DNA of 64,000 bases from Pseudomonas kuykendallii (lineage in GTDB: Bacteria; Pseudomonadota; Gammaproteobacteria; Pseudomonadales; Pseudomonadaceae). Made by a program: the position numbers and the translations under genes. The stretch spans positions 990,260-1,054,259 of the forward strand of contig NZ_FNNU01000001.1 of assembly GCF_900106975.1 (NCBI RefSeq), in the 5' to 3' direction. A model generated the notes under the pieces. It did not search any database. It saw only the letters and a list, made by a program, of their open reading frames with translations, and was not told where the DNA came from. Numbering within the stretch: position 1 is the stretch's first letter; the number at the start of each line of letters is the position of its first letter. Shown in pieces: positions 18,397-25,870 of this stretch.

Positions 18397-20046
18397 ATGC
18401 AACCCACCACCATGACCCGCGAGCAACGCCTGCAGAAGCTCTTCGATGACTGCCAGCAGCACGTGCTGTCGCAGGTGATCGGGCCTTTCGGGCTGTCCAC
18501 CGCGATGTTCAAGGACGTCGACCGCAACGGCGGCAACGTCACCACGCTGCACAACTTCTCGCGTGAAGACGACGACTATGTGGCGACCGACTCGGACAAG
18601 GCGCTGCACGGCCAGTCGCGTAAGGAATACGACAGGTCGGTGCGCGCCGAATACGAGGTCGACACCCAGGCCAAGGCGGATACCGCCGGCGGCAAGACCT
18701 GGGATGACAAGCGCAGCGAGCGGATCGAGCGCGGTCAGGACGAATACACCGGCGAGGCGGTTCACGCCGACGGCACGGTGGACCTGAAGAACGGCGGCCA
18801 GGCGCGCGCCGAGCTGGACCACGTGGTGTCGATCTCCGAGGTGCACAACGACCCGAAGATGCACCTGGCGCTGGGCCAGGTGAGCGAGGACGGCAGTGTC
18901 GACGTCAGCCGCATCCGCGAGATGGTCAACGCCGACGACAACCTGGCCCTGACCAACCAGCCGCTGAACGGCTCCAAGGGCGACGAGGACCTCGCCGAAT
19001 GGGCGGCCACAGAACGCAAGGACGGCCAGACCAACGCCGAGAAATTCGGCGCCGACCAGGAGAAGGTCGACGAGAAACACAAGACCGCGCGCAAGCACGT
19101 CGACCGCACCGCCAACCACGCGCTGCTGAAGAAGCAGGCCACCGAACTGCTCGTTACCGGTGGCAAGCAGGCCGCGCTGATGGGCGCGCGCCAGGCGCTG
19201 GGCGTGCTGCTGACCGAACTGGTCAACGGCCTGTTCAACGAGGTCAAGCTGCTCATCCAGCAGGGCGTCGAGGTGGGCAAGAGCCTGCTGGAGGAGATCG
19301 GCCAGCGCCTGCTGCGCATCGCCGAGCAGGTGGTGAAGAAGGTCCCCGCCGCGCTCTCGCAGATGATCGAAGGCGGCGTCAGCGGTTTCGTCAGCAACCT
19401 GCTGACCTTCCTGCTGAACAACTTCCTGTCCACCGCCAAGCGCTTCGTCACGGTGATCCGCGAGGGCCTGCTCGGCCTGTTCAAGGCGGCGAAGATGATG
19501 CTCTTCCCGCCCGCGCACATGACCCGCGAGCAGGCGATGCAGGAAGGCCTCAAGCTGCTTGGCACCCTGGTCATCAGTTCGGTGGGCATCCTGCTCGGCG
19601 AGACGGTCGCGGTGTTCATGGCCAGCGTGCCCTTCCTCAAGCCGTTCGCCGACCTGCTCACGCCGGTGCTGATCGGCACCCTCAGCGGCCTGCTCTCAGC
19701 CTTCCTCGCCTACCAGATCGACTGCTGGTTCGACCGCCATGCGCGCAAGGAGAAGCTGCTCGACGAACTGATCGCCAACGCCGGCCGCCACGAGGCCGTC
19801 GCCGGCGAGCTGGTGAGCCTGTCCGAGGCCGCGCTGGGCAATGTCGCGCTCTATACGCAATCCATCGAACTGAACCGCCAGACCGGCGCGGCCCTGGGCG
19901 CCGCCGGGTTGGCCTCGGCCGCCACGCTGGCCAGTCTGGAGCAGGCGCTGGAGAGCACCCGTGGGCAGGTCGAAAGGAGCTGGCGGATGATCGGCCGCAT
20001 CGACGAGAGCCAGGCCGACATCGACGACTTCCTCAAGACCCTCTGA
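18397..20046 (+). CDS. Uncharacterised HNH-motif protein with membrane segments
   Basis: A 549-residue protein of unknown function. Residues 139-200 contain an HNH/beta-beta-alpha-metal-like pattern: 'AELDHVVSISEVHND' (Asp141-His142) and 'NADDNLALTNQPLNGSKGD' (Asn182, Asn187, Asn191, Lys194). The order and spacing recall the DH...N...N..K of HNH nucleases. Residues 240-375 form amphipathic helices rich in 'LLxxIGQRLLRIAEQVVKK'-type repeats. Two strong membrane segments follow at about 386-412 and 416-441, then a helical C-terminus. It has a good ribosome site (AGGGAAA) and lies 18 bases after the SUKH gene. A membrane-directed nuclease effector is possible; not demonstrated. Confidence 0.75.
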   Translation: MQPTTMTREQRLQKLFDDCQQHVLSQVIGPFGLSTAMFKDVDRNGGNVTTLHNFSREDDDYVATDSDKALHGQSRKEYDRSVRAEYEVDTQAKADTAGGKTWDDKRSERIERGQDEYTGEAVHADGTVDLKNGGQARAELDHVVSISEVHNDPKMHLALGQVSEDGSVDVSRIREMVNADDNLALTNQPLNGSKGDEDLAEWAATERKDGQTNAEKFGADQEKVDEKHKTARKHVDRTANHALLKKQATELLVTGGKQAALMGARQALGVLLTELVNGLFNEVKLLIQQGVEVGKSLLEEIGQRLLRIAEQVVKKVPAALSQMIEGGVSGFVSNLLTFLLNNFLSTAKRFVTVIREGLLGLFKAAKMMLFPPAHMTREQAMQEGLKLLGTLVISSVGILLGETVAVFMASVPFLKPFADLLTPVLIGTLSGLLSAFLAYQIDCWFDRHARKEKLLDELIANAGRHEAVAGELVSLSEAALGNVALYTQSIELNRQTGAALGAAGLASAATLASLEQALESTRGQVERSWRMIGRIDESQADIDDFLKTL

Positions 20047-20093
20047 GCCCCACTCTCTTTCCGCACTCAATGCCGTAGCAGGAACGCTAGACC

Positions 20094-21224
20094 ATGCCCA
20101 ACCAGACCCGCACCTCGACGAAAGGCTCCCAGGAATTGCAGATCGTCCAGGCGTTCTCCAGCCTCGAGGTGCCCGAGCGGATCATCCGCGAGAGCAACAT
20201 CAAGGAGCTGCTCAAGGGTCTGAGCGCCGATCAGGAAAAGGTCCTGTCCGAGGCCGACCGCCTGAACAGGCTGCGCGGGGAAAAGAAGGACGGGAATTTC
20301 GTCGGCAACTGGTTCCACGGCCGCAGCGACAAGATTCAGGAAGCCCAGCTCGACCTCAACGCCTCGATCGGCCAGTTGACGCAGAAATCCTCGCAACTGC
20401 TGGTGGTCAACACGGCCATCTCCAAGGTGCTCAGCGATCAGCAGAAACTCCTCCTGCAGCAGCAGAACCTGCTGAAGCAGCAGGCCGACGAGCTGGTGGC
20501 GCAGAACCAGCGGATTCTCGACCAGCAGGTTCAACTGGGTGAGCAGCAGCAAGCGATCAACGCCGCCAACCAGGGGTTGCTGGAGGCCAAGGGGCTGACC
20601 CAGGAGCAGGCGCAGCAACTGGTGGGCTGCGTGAAGCAGGTGAGGGAGGCCGAGCAGCGCATCGATGCCGCCAATCGGGCGCTGCGCGACGAGGTGACCC
20701 GCGACCTGGGCGTCGCCAGCGCGCAGTGCGTCAGCCAGCTGGGCGTCGGCTTCGCCAACCTCGAACAACGGCAGACGGAAAACGCGCGACAGCTGAGCGA
20801 TGCCTTGCAGGCGCAGGCCGAGCGCAACGAGGACGAGTTCGCCCGCTTCGCCGAAGACGGCCAGCGCCTGCGCAAGGATATCGACCGCCACCTGCAGGAG
20901 CAGGACAGGACGCTCGCCAGCCAGGCCGCCGAGGCGACGCGCGTGCAGGCGGCGCTGGAGCAGCGTCAGCAGGCGCACGCCCAGGGGCTGCAGGAACAGC
21001 TCGGCGCCCATGAAGCGGCGGCCCTGCAACAGGCCGCGGCATTGCGCGAGTCCTTCGACCAGTCGCTGCAGGCGCTCGATCTGGACCTTTCGCAGCGGCT
21101 GCTTGCCCTGCAGGCTGGCCATGACCGGCGTTTCGGCCAGCAACGCCTTGCGTTGGCAGGGGCCAGCGTACTGGCGCTCGCCGCGCTGGGCTGGCAGGTG
21201 GCGGTGCATTTCGCGCTGATCTGA
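20094..21224 (+). CDS. Uncharacterised tail-anchored coiled-coil protein
   Basis: A 376-residue protein with no recognised enzymatic domain. Residues ~1-55 form a short N-terminal region ('QELQIVQAFSSLEVPERIIRESNIKELLKGL'). Residues ~80-345 are a long, Gln/Glu/Ala/Leu-rich coiled coil ('LLLQQQNLLKQQADELVAQNQRILDQQ', 'QLSDALQAQAERNEDEFARFAEDGQRLRKD'). One hydrophobic segment at ~352-374 ends the protein, giving a tail-anchor layout. The ribosome site is AGGAAC, 47 bases after the HNH-like gene. With the two preceding genes it forms a co-directional unit. A scaffold or sensor role is a guess. Confidence 0.75.
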   Translation: MPNQTRTSTKGSQELQIVQAFSSLEVPERIIRESNIKELLKGLSADQEKVLSEADRLNRLRGEKKDGNFVGNWFHGRSDKIQEAQLDLNASIGQLTQKSSQLLVVNTAISKVLSDQQKLLLQQQNLLKQQADELVAQNQRILDQQVQLGEQQQAINAANQGLLEAKGLTQEQAQQLVGCVKQVREAEQRIDAANRALRDEVTRDLGVASAQCVSQLGVGFANLEQRQTENARQLSDALQAQAERNEDEFARFAEDGQRLRKDIDRHLQEQDRTLASQAAEATRVQAALEQRQQAHAQGLQEQLGAHEAAALQQAAALRESFDQSLQALDLDLSQRLLALQAGHDRRFGQQRLALAGASVLALAALGWQVAVHFALI

Positions 21225-21314
21225 GGTCCGCCGAGCATTTTCATCGGAGCGCTGCGCATCCTCGCTCTGGCAGGAGTCGAAGGGAGCATCGACGACAGGC
21301 AGCGAGGCGGACCG

Positions 21315-21914
21315 ATGAACAGCAATCGCGAGAAAATGCTCGCTGGCGAGCTTTACCAACCCTGGGACCCTGAGCTGGTGGCCGCACGCGCCGCGGCGCG
21401 GGTGTTGATGCACGCGTTCAACGCCAGCGCGGAAAACTCCGCCGAGCGCCACGAGCTGCTCGGCAGGATCCTCGGCTCCGCGCAGGGCGAGCCCTACATC
21501 GAATCGACCTTCCGCTTCGACTACGGCTTCAACATCCATGTCGGGCGGAGCTTCTACGCCAATTTCGACCTGCTGATCCTCGACGCCGCGCCGGTGCGCA
21601 TCGGCGACGACTGCCTGATCGGACCGGGTGTGCATATCTACACCAGCACCCATCCGCTGGACATGGGCGAGCGCGTCTCCACCCTTGAAAGCGCGCGGCC
21701 GGTGACCATCGGCAACGGCGTCTGGATCGGCGGGCGCGCGGTGATCAACCCCGGCGTCAGCATCGGCGACGGCGCCATCATCGCCTCGGGCGCGGTGGTG
21801 ACCCGCGATGTGCCGGCGTTCACGCTGGTCGGCGGCAACCCGGCGCGGCTGATCCGCCAGCTCGAGACGCACCCTGCGGCGGAACCCCGGAATGGACCCG
21901 TCCCTCGCCCGTAG
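21315..21914 (+). CDS. Maltose/galactoside O-acetyltransferase-type protein (LbH fold)
   Basis: A 199-residue left-handed beta-helix acetyltransferase. The N-terminal Mac domain 'KMLAGELYQPWDPELVAARAAARVLMHAFN' is followed by hexapeptide repeats ('IGDDCLIGPGVHIYTSTHPLD' with the catalytic His, then 'IGNGVWIGGRAVINPGVSIGDGAIIASGAVVTRDVPA'). It transfers acetyl from acetyl-CoA to a sugar hydroxyl, as in Maa/LacA/NodL. It starts 90 bases after the coiled-coil gene with a GAGGCGG site; whether it shares that transcript is unclear. Confidence 0.9.
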   Translation: MNSNREKMLAGELYQPWDPELVAARAAARVLMHAFNASAENSAERHELLGRILGSAQGEPYIESTFRFDYGFNIHVGRSFYANFDLLILDAAPVRIGDDCLIGPGVHIYTSTHPLDMGERVSTLESARPVTIGNGVWIGGRAVINPGVSIGDGAIIASGAVVTRDVPAFTLVGGNPARLIRQLETHPAAEPRNGPVPRP

Positions 21915-21976
21915 GGTGCGCCATGCGCACCAACCGCACTGCATGCCCCACTGGTGCACGCGGCGCGCCCTACGGC
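21911..21976. repeat. REP-like inverted repeat (copy 1)
   Basis: The ends GTAGGGTGCGCC and GGCGCGCCCTAC pair with one mismatch. The same GTAGGGTGCGCCATGCGCACC unit recurs at 40868-40923, so this is a dispersed intergenic element. Confidence 0.7.
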
Positions 21977-21991
21977 AGCCGGACCCCTGAA

Positions 21992-22028
21992 AAAGAAAAC
22001 CCCGCACCCAGGCTGGCCGGTGCGGGGT
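21992..22028 (-). terminator. Rho-independent terminator of the MOSC-aminotransferase-amidotransferase operon
   Basis: Nine-base stem CCCCGCACC / GGTGCGGGG (22000-22008 with 22019-22027), followed on the minus strand by TTTTCTTTTT. It lies 36 bases beyond the amidotransferase stop. Confidence 0.85.
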
Positions 22029-22063
22029 GACGCGAAATCCGCGGAACGAGGTTCGTGTGGGCG

Positions 22064-22771
22064 CTAGCGCATCGCGGCATGCGGCCCGGAAAGGTAGTCG
22101 AGCAGGCGGAACAGGCTGATCTTCAACGTGCTGCACAGGCTCAGGCCCTGGCGGATGGCCGCGGCATCCTGCACCGCGCCGCGGCCCTGAAGGTCTTCGG
22201 CGCAGGCGCCGAGCAGCGCCTCGATGCTGTCCGGCGTGCTCTCCAGGTGGTATTGCAGGGCGATCACGCGCTCCTTCCAGATGAACCCCTGGCATTCGCA
22301 CGCCGCCGAGCCGTACAGGGGAATCGCCCCTGAAGGCAGCTCGAAGTTGCGTTCGTGCCAGTGCAGCGCCATCAGCCGCTGCGGCAGCATCCGGCCGAGC
22401 GGCGAACTCTGGGCCTGGGCGTATTTCTCCACCGGCCACCAGCCGACTTCGGCCTGGCCGACGTCGCGTACCCGCGCGCCGAGCGCGTCGGCGATCAGCT
22501 GACCACCGAAGCCGATGCCCAGCAGGCGCTTCTGCGTCTTCAGCGTTTCGCGGATCAGCCGTTTCTCGGCGCTCAGCCACGGATAATCGGCTTCGTCGTC
22601 GACATCCATCGGGCCACCGAGAACGATCAGCAGGTCGAAATCATCGATCTCGGGCAGTGCCGCGTTTTCGTACAGCGCATGCACGCGTGCCCAGAGGGCG
22701 CGCGATTCCAGCCATGGGCCGATGCGGCCGAGGCCTTCGAAGGACGCATGTTGCAGGATCGAGACGCGCAT
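22064..22771 (-). CDS. Class I glutamine amidotransferase-like protein lacking the catalytic Cys
   Basis: A 235-residue type-1 GATase fold. The oxyanion region 'LIVLGGPMDV' and the distal dyad 'ALQYHLE' (His175, Glu177) are intact. However, the nucleophile elbow, normally G-I/L-C-x-G-x-Q, reads 'LLGIGFGGQLIA', with Gly87 where Cys belongs. The codon (22511-22513) is GGC, one base from TGC. Glutaminase activity is therefore predicted lost unless another residue substitutes. It directly follows the aminotransferase gene (TGATG overlap). Homologues in pseudomonads are annotated as amidotransferases of unknown substrate. Confidence 0.85.
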   Translation of the reverse strand: MRVSILQHASFEGLGRIGPWLESRALWARVHALYENAALPEIDDFDLLIVLGGPMDVDDEADYPWLSAEKRLIRETLKTQKRLLGIGFGGQLIADALGARVRDVGQAEVGWWPVEKYAQAQSSPLGRMLPQRLMALHWHERNFELPSGAIPLYGSAACECQGFIWKERVIALQYHLESTPDSIEALLGACAEDLQGRGAVQDAAAIRQGLSLCSTLKISLFRLLDYLSGPHAAMR

Positions 22772-23940
22772 CAGGCCACCTCCGCCGTGGCGGTCTTCGC
22801 TCGCGCCAGGGCGGCGGCGAGTCGTTTGAGCATTTCTTCGACGTTGGCCGCGCTGACCGTCAGCGCCGGCGAGAAGCGCAGGCAGTGCGCATGCGGCGCG
22901 CTGATCAGCAGGCCTTCGGCCAGCGCCGCGCGGACCACCGCCGGGGCGTCCAGGCCGAGCAGCGGAAGGCCGATCAGCAGGCCGTGTCCGCGCAGCGGGC
23001 CGTGGCCGCTGCGCCGTGACAGCCGCGCCAGGCCCTCGCGCATGCGCTCGCCGACCTCGCGGATGTGTTCGAGGAAGCCCGGCTCCAGGGTCGCCTGCAG
23101 CACCGCGAGCCCGGCACTGGTCATCAGTGGGTTGCCATGCAGCGTTCCGCCCAGATCACCGGGCTCGAAACACCCGGCGTTGCCGCGCGCCAGCAAGGCG
23201 GCCAGCGGAACGCCGCCGCCGAGGCCCTTGCCGAGGGTGACGATATCGGCGCGCACGCCGTACAGCTCCTCGGCGAGCAGCGAGCCACAGCGGCCGATGC
23301 CGGTCTGCACTTCGTCGAGGATCAGCAGCAGGCCGCGCTCGCGGCACAGCCGCTCCGCGCCCTGCAGGTATTCCAGGGTCGCCGGGATCACGCCGGCATC
23401 GCCCTGCACCGGTTCCAGCAGGATCGCCACGCTATCGTCGTCCACCGCGGCCTGCAGCGCGGCGAGGTCGTTGAACGGCACCGAGCCGAAGCCGTTGCGC
23501 GCCTCGCCCTGTTCGGACAGCGCGCCGAAGGTCAGGCCGTGGCCGCTCTGGCTGGCGCTGATCACCTTGCGCGCGCCGCCGCGATGCAGGCGGCCCCATT
23601 TGCGCGCCAGTTGCACCGCGGCCTCGTTGGCCTCGGCGCCGCTGTTGAGGAAGTACGCCTGTTCGCTGCCGGTGGCCTGGCACAGCCGCGCGGCGAGCTT
23701 GAGCAGGCTGCGGCTGTAGAAGCTCGGGCCGGGGTTGAGCAGGTTCTCGGCCTGACGCTGCAGCGCTTCGACCAGCACGTTGGGGCTGTGGCCGAGGCTG
23801 TTGGCGGCACCGCCCTGGTGGAAGTCCAGGTAGGCGCGGCCGCCGCTGTCCCACAGCCAGGAACCCTGGCCGCGGACGAAAACCTGCTCCGGACGCTCGA
23901 TCGTATGCATCAGGCGCAGGCGGGCCTGTATGTCACGCAT
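22771..23940 (-). CDS. Class III PLP-dependent aminotransferase
   Basis: A 389-residue omega/acetylornithine-type aminotransferase. 'FLNSGAEANEAAVQLAR' binds the cofactor phosphate, 'LILDEVQTGIGRCG' carries the PLP-nitrogen Asp, and the Schiff-base Lys238 is in 'VTLGKGLGGGVPLAA'. It probably moves an omega- or delta-amino group of an ornithine- or diamine-like substrate; specificity cannot be inferred. ATG 23940 (MRDIQARL) is preferred over upstream codons because it overlaps the preceding small gene by eight bases. It lies in an operon with MOSC and amidotransferase genes. Confidence 0.9.
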   Translation of the reverse strand: MRDIQARLRLMHTIERPEQVFVRGQGSWLWDSGGRAYLDFHQGGAANSLGHSPNVLVEALQRQAENLLNPGPSFYSRSLLKLAARLCQATGSEQAYFLNSGAEANEAAVQLARKWGRLHRGGARKVISASQSGHGLTFGALSEQGEARNGFGSVPFNDLAALQAAVDDDSVAILLEPVQGDAGVIPATLEYLQGAERLCRERGLLLILDEVQTGIGRCGSLLAEELYGVRADIVTLGKGLGGGVPLAALLARGNAGCFEPGDLGGTLHGNPLMTSAGLAVLQATLEPGFLEHIREVGERMREGLARLSRRSGHGPLRGHGLLIGLPLLGLDAPAVVRAALAEGLLISAPHAHCLRFSPALTVSAANVEEMLKRLAAALARAKTATAEVA

Positions 23941-24172
23941 GTTCGCTCCCGCCCTGGTGCAGGTACTCGACACGGATCTGCCGGCGACCGTGGTGGTTCA
24001 GGCCAAGCACGCGGCGCAGTTCGCGACCGCCCTCGACGACCAGCACGAAGCCCTGTTCCGGCGGAAAGCGCTCCGCCAGCAGGCGGCGTACCTGGCGGTA
24101 CTGCGCGCTGCGAACGGTCAGCTCGGCCAACTGCATGTCGCCGTCGAGCAGGGTGATCCGATAGTCGCTCAT
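23933..24172 (-). CDS. Conserved small protein of the MOSC-aminotransferase operon
   Basis: A 79-residue protein with no recognised domain: beta-strand-like 'YRITLLDGDMQLAELTVRS', then 'RQVRRLLAERFPPEQGFVLVVEGGRELRRV', ending 'RVEYLHQGGSEHA'. It has no signal peptide or membrane segment. Its ATG overlaps the MOSC stop (ATGA) and its stop overlaps the aminotransferase start by eight bases. Such tight coupling on both sides supports a real gene. Confidence 0.75.
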   Translation of the reverse strand: MSDYRITLLDGDMQLAELTVRSAQYRQVRRLLAERFPPEQGFVLVVEGGRELRRVLGLNHHGRRQIRVEYLHQGGSEHA

Positions 24173-24867
24173 GCGCGCAGCCCCTCCGGCGCCTGGCCAT
24201 ACAGGCGGGCGCTCCAGTCTTCGATGCGGCCGGTGGCCAGGCGCCGCGCGGCGGTGTCGCGCCAGCGCACGCTGAGGTCGTGGCAGGAGACCAACTGCTG
24301 CAGGCCGGCGCGCTCCAGCGGTGCCTGGTAGAAACTGCGGATCGCCTGGGCGACGGTCAGCCCCGGGTAGTTGCGCTGAACCAGCTGCAGGCCGTTTTCC
24401 GGGCTGACGAAGCCGGCCTTGAGCACGCGGTAGTACCAGCCGAAGCGGCCGCTCTCCTGCGCCCATTGCGGCATTTCGGCGATACCGCTGCGGTGGCTCA
24501 GGCGGTAGCACGGGGAGCGCGGCTGGCTGACCTGCAGCAGCGCGTCGCCCCAGCGGAACACGTCGCCGATGCACACGCGGTTTTCCAGCAGGCCGTAGGT
24601 GGACAGGTTTTCGCCGAAGTCCGGCGCCTTCCAGTCGATCTGCGGCAGCACGCGTTTCCAGTGGGCATAGTGCTCGGCGGGATAGTGGTGCAGGACGCGC
24701 TCGGGACCGCCGTGGAAGCGGATGTCGCCCTGTTCGTCGCTGCCCAGGCCTTGCGGCCACAACCAGAGCCGATGGTTGATCGGCTGCTTGTCGGTCGCGC
24801 TGACCAGCCCGACGCCGATCTCTTTTGCTTTGCCTATGAATAATCCGTTGACCTTGATGGCTTTCAT
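24169..24867 (-). CDS. MOSC domain protein (YiiM-like)
   Basis: A 232-residue MOSC domain protein. 'DIRFHGGPERVLHHYPAEHYAHW' is the YiiM-type motif, 'FGENLSTYGL' the MOSC core, 'ALLQVSQPRSPCYRL' the conserved Cys-bearing strand, and 'GRFGWYYRVLKAGFV' the C-terminal extension. Relatives bind the molybdenum cofactor and reduce N-hydroxylated compounds such as 6-hydroxylaminopurine. The start at 24867 has GGAGAA upstream and is preferred over 24882. First gene of a four-gene operon, divergent from a LysR gene. Confidence 0.88.
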   Translation of the reverse strand: MKAIKVNGLFIGKAKEIGVGLVSATDKQPINHRLWLWPQGLGSDEQGDIRFHGGPERVLHHYPAEHYAHWKRVLPQIDWKAPDFGENLSTYGLLENRVCIGDVFRWGDALLQVSQPRSPCYRLSHRSGIAEMPQWAQESGRFGWYYRVLKAGFVSPENGLQLVQRNYPGLTVAQAIRSFYQAPLERAGLQQLVSCHDLSVRWRDTAARRLATGRIEDWSARLYGQAPEGLRA

Positions 24868-24968
24868 CGCCGTTCTCCGCACCGAGCCCTCGCTCTGTGG
24901 GGCTAGATTAAGAGCGGCAGGGGGATGCGGATATTTCGATTTTTCAGATTCATTGATAAGCTCTGCTT

Positions 24969-25868
24969 ATGGATTTTCGTCAACTTCGCTACTTCGTCGC
25001 CCTCTACGAGGAAGGCCATGTCGGTCGCGCCGCCGAGCGCCTGAGCCTTTCGCAGCCGGCGCTGTCCCAGCAGATCCGCGGGCTCGAGCAGGGTCTCGAC
25101 GTCAGCCTGTTCCAGCGCAGCGGCAAACGACTGCTGCCGACCCTTGCCGCCCACACCCTGTACAACCATGCGGTCGCGCTTCTCGACGGCATGGAGCGCG
25201 CGCGCGAAGCGTTGCGCAGTTTCCGCGGCCAGGCGCCGCGCAGCCTCGCCATCGGCGTGCTGCAAACGGTCAACGCCAGCCTGGTGCCGATGCTGCTGGA
25301 GCGTCTGCGCGAGGCGCAGCCGCAGCTGGTGGTGCAGATCTACGAGTTGTCCGGTATCGACATCGAGCGGCGCCTGCTCACCGGCACCCTGGATGTCGGC
25401 ATCGGCTTCCTGCCGCCGCGCCAGCCGGGGCTGCATTCGCTGCCGCTGTACGAGGACGAGCTGCAGCTGGTGATTCCGGCCGAGCACCCGCTGAAGGAAT
25501 TCAAGAAGGTCTCCCTGACCCAGGCCGCGGAGCTGCCGATGCTGCTGTTGGGCGAGGAATTCCGCGTGCGACAGATCTGGCAGGAGCAACTGGCGGCGCT
25601 CGGTCGACGCCCTCGCGTGCAGGCCGAGCTGAACCAGATGGGCGGGATTCTCGACAGCCTGGCGCAATCCAACCTGGCCACCGTGCTGCCCGGTCGCGCG
25701 CGCCAGGTCAACGCCACCGACCGCCTGTTGTGGAAGCCGCTCAGCGAGCCGCGCGTGCTGCTGCAGGTCGGCCTGGTGTTCCGCGACGCGCAGCGCCAGC
25801 AGGCGACGCTGGAGCTGTTGCGCTCGCTGCTGGAAGGGATCAACCCGCCACGCGACGGGCTGAACTGA
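24969..25868 (+). CDS. LysR-family transcriptional regulator
   Basis: A 299-residue LTTR. The winged HTH covers residues 1-60 ('QLRYFVALYEEGHVGRAAERLSLSQPALSQQIRGLEQ'). A periplasmic-binding-like effector domain lies from ~90 ('SLAIGVLQTVNASLVPMLLERLR') with CynR/CbbR-type features. It is divergent from the MOSC operon across about 100 AT-richer bases, so regulation of that operon is plausible. Its ribosome site is weak. Confidence 0.9.
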   Translation: MDFRQLRYFVALYEEGHVGRAAERLSLSQPALSQQIRGLEQGLDVSLFQRSGKRLLPTLAAHTLYNHAVALLDGMERAREALRSFRGQAPRSLAIGVLQTVNASLVPMLLERLREAQPQLVVQIYELSGIDIERRLLTGTLDVGIGFLPPRQPGLHSLPLYEDELQLVIPAEHPLKEFKKVSLTQAAELPMLLLGEEFRVRQIWQEQLAALGRRPRVQAELNQMGGILDSLAQSNLATVLPGRARQVNATDRLLWKPLSEPRVLLQVGLVFRDAQRQQATLELLRSLLEGINPPRDGLN

Positions 25869-25870
25869 GG

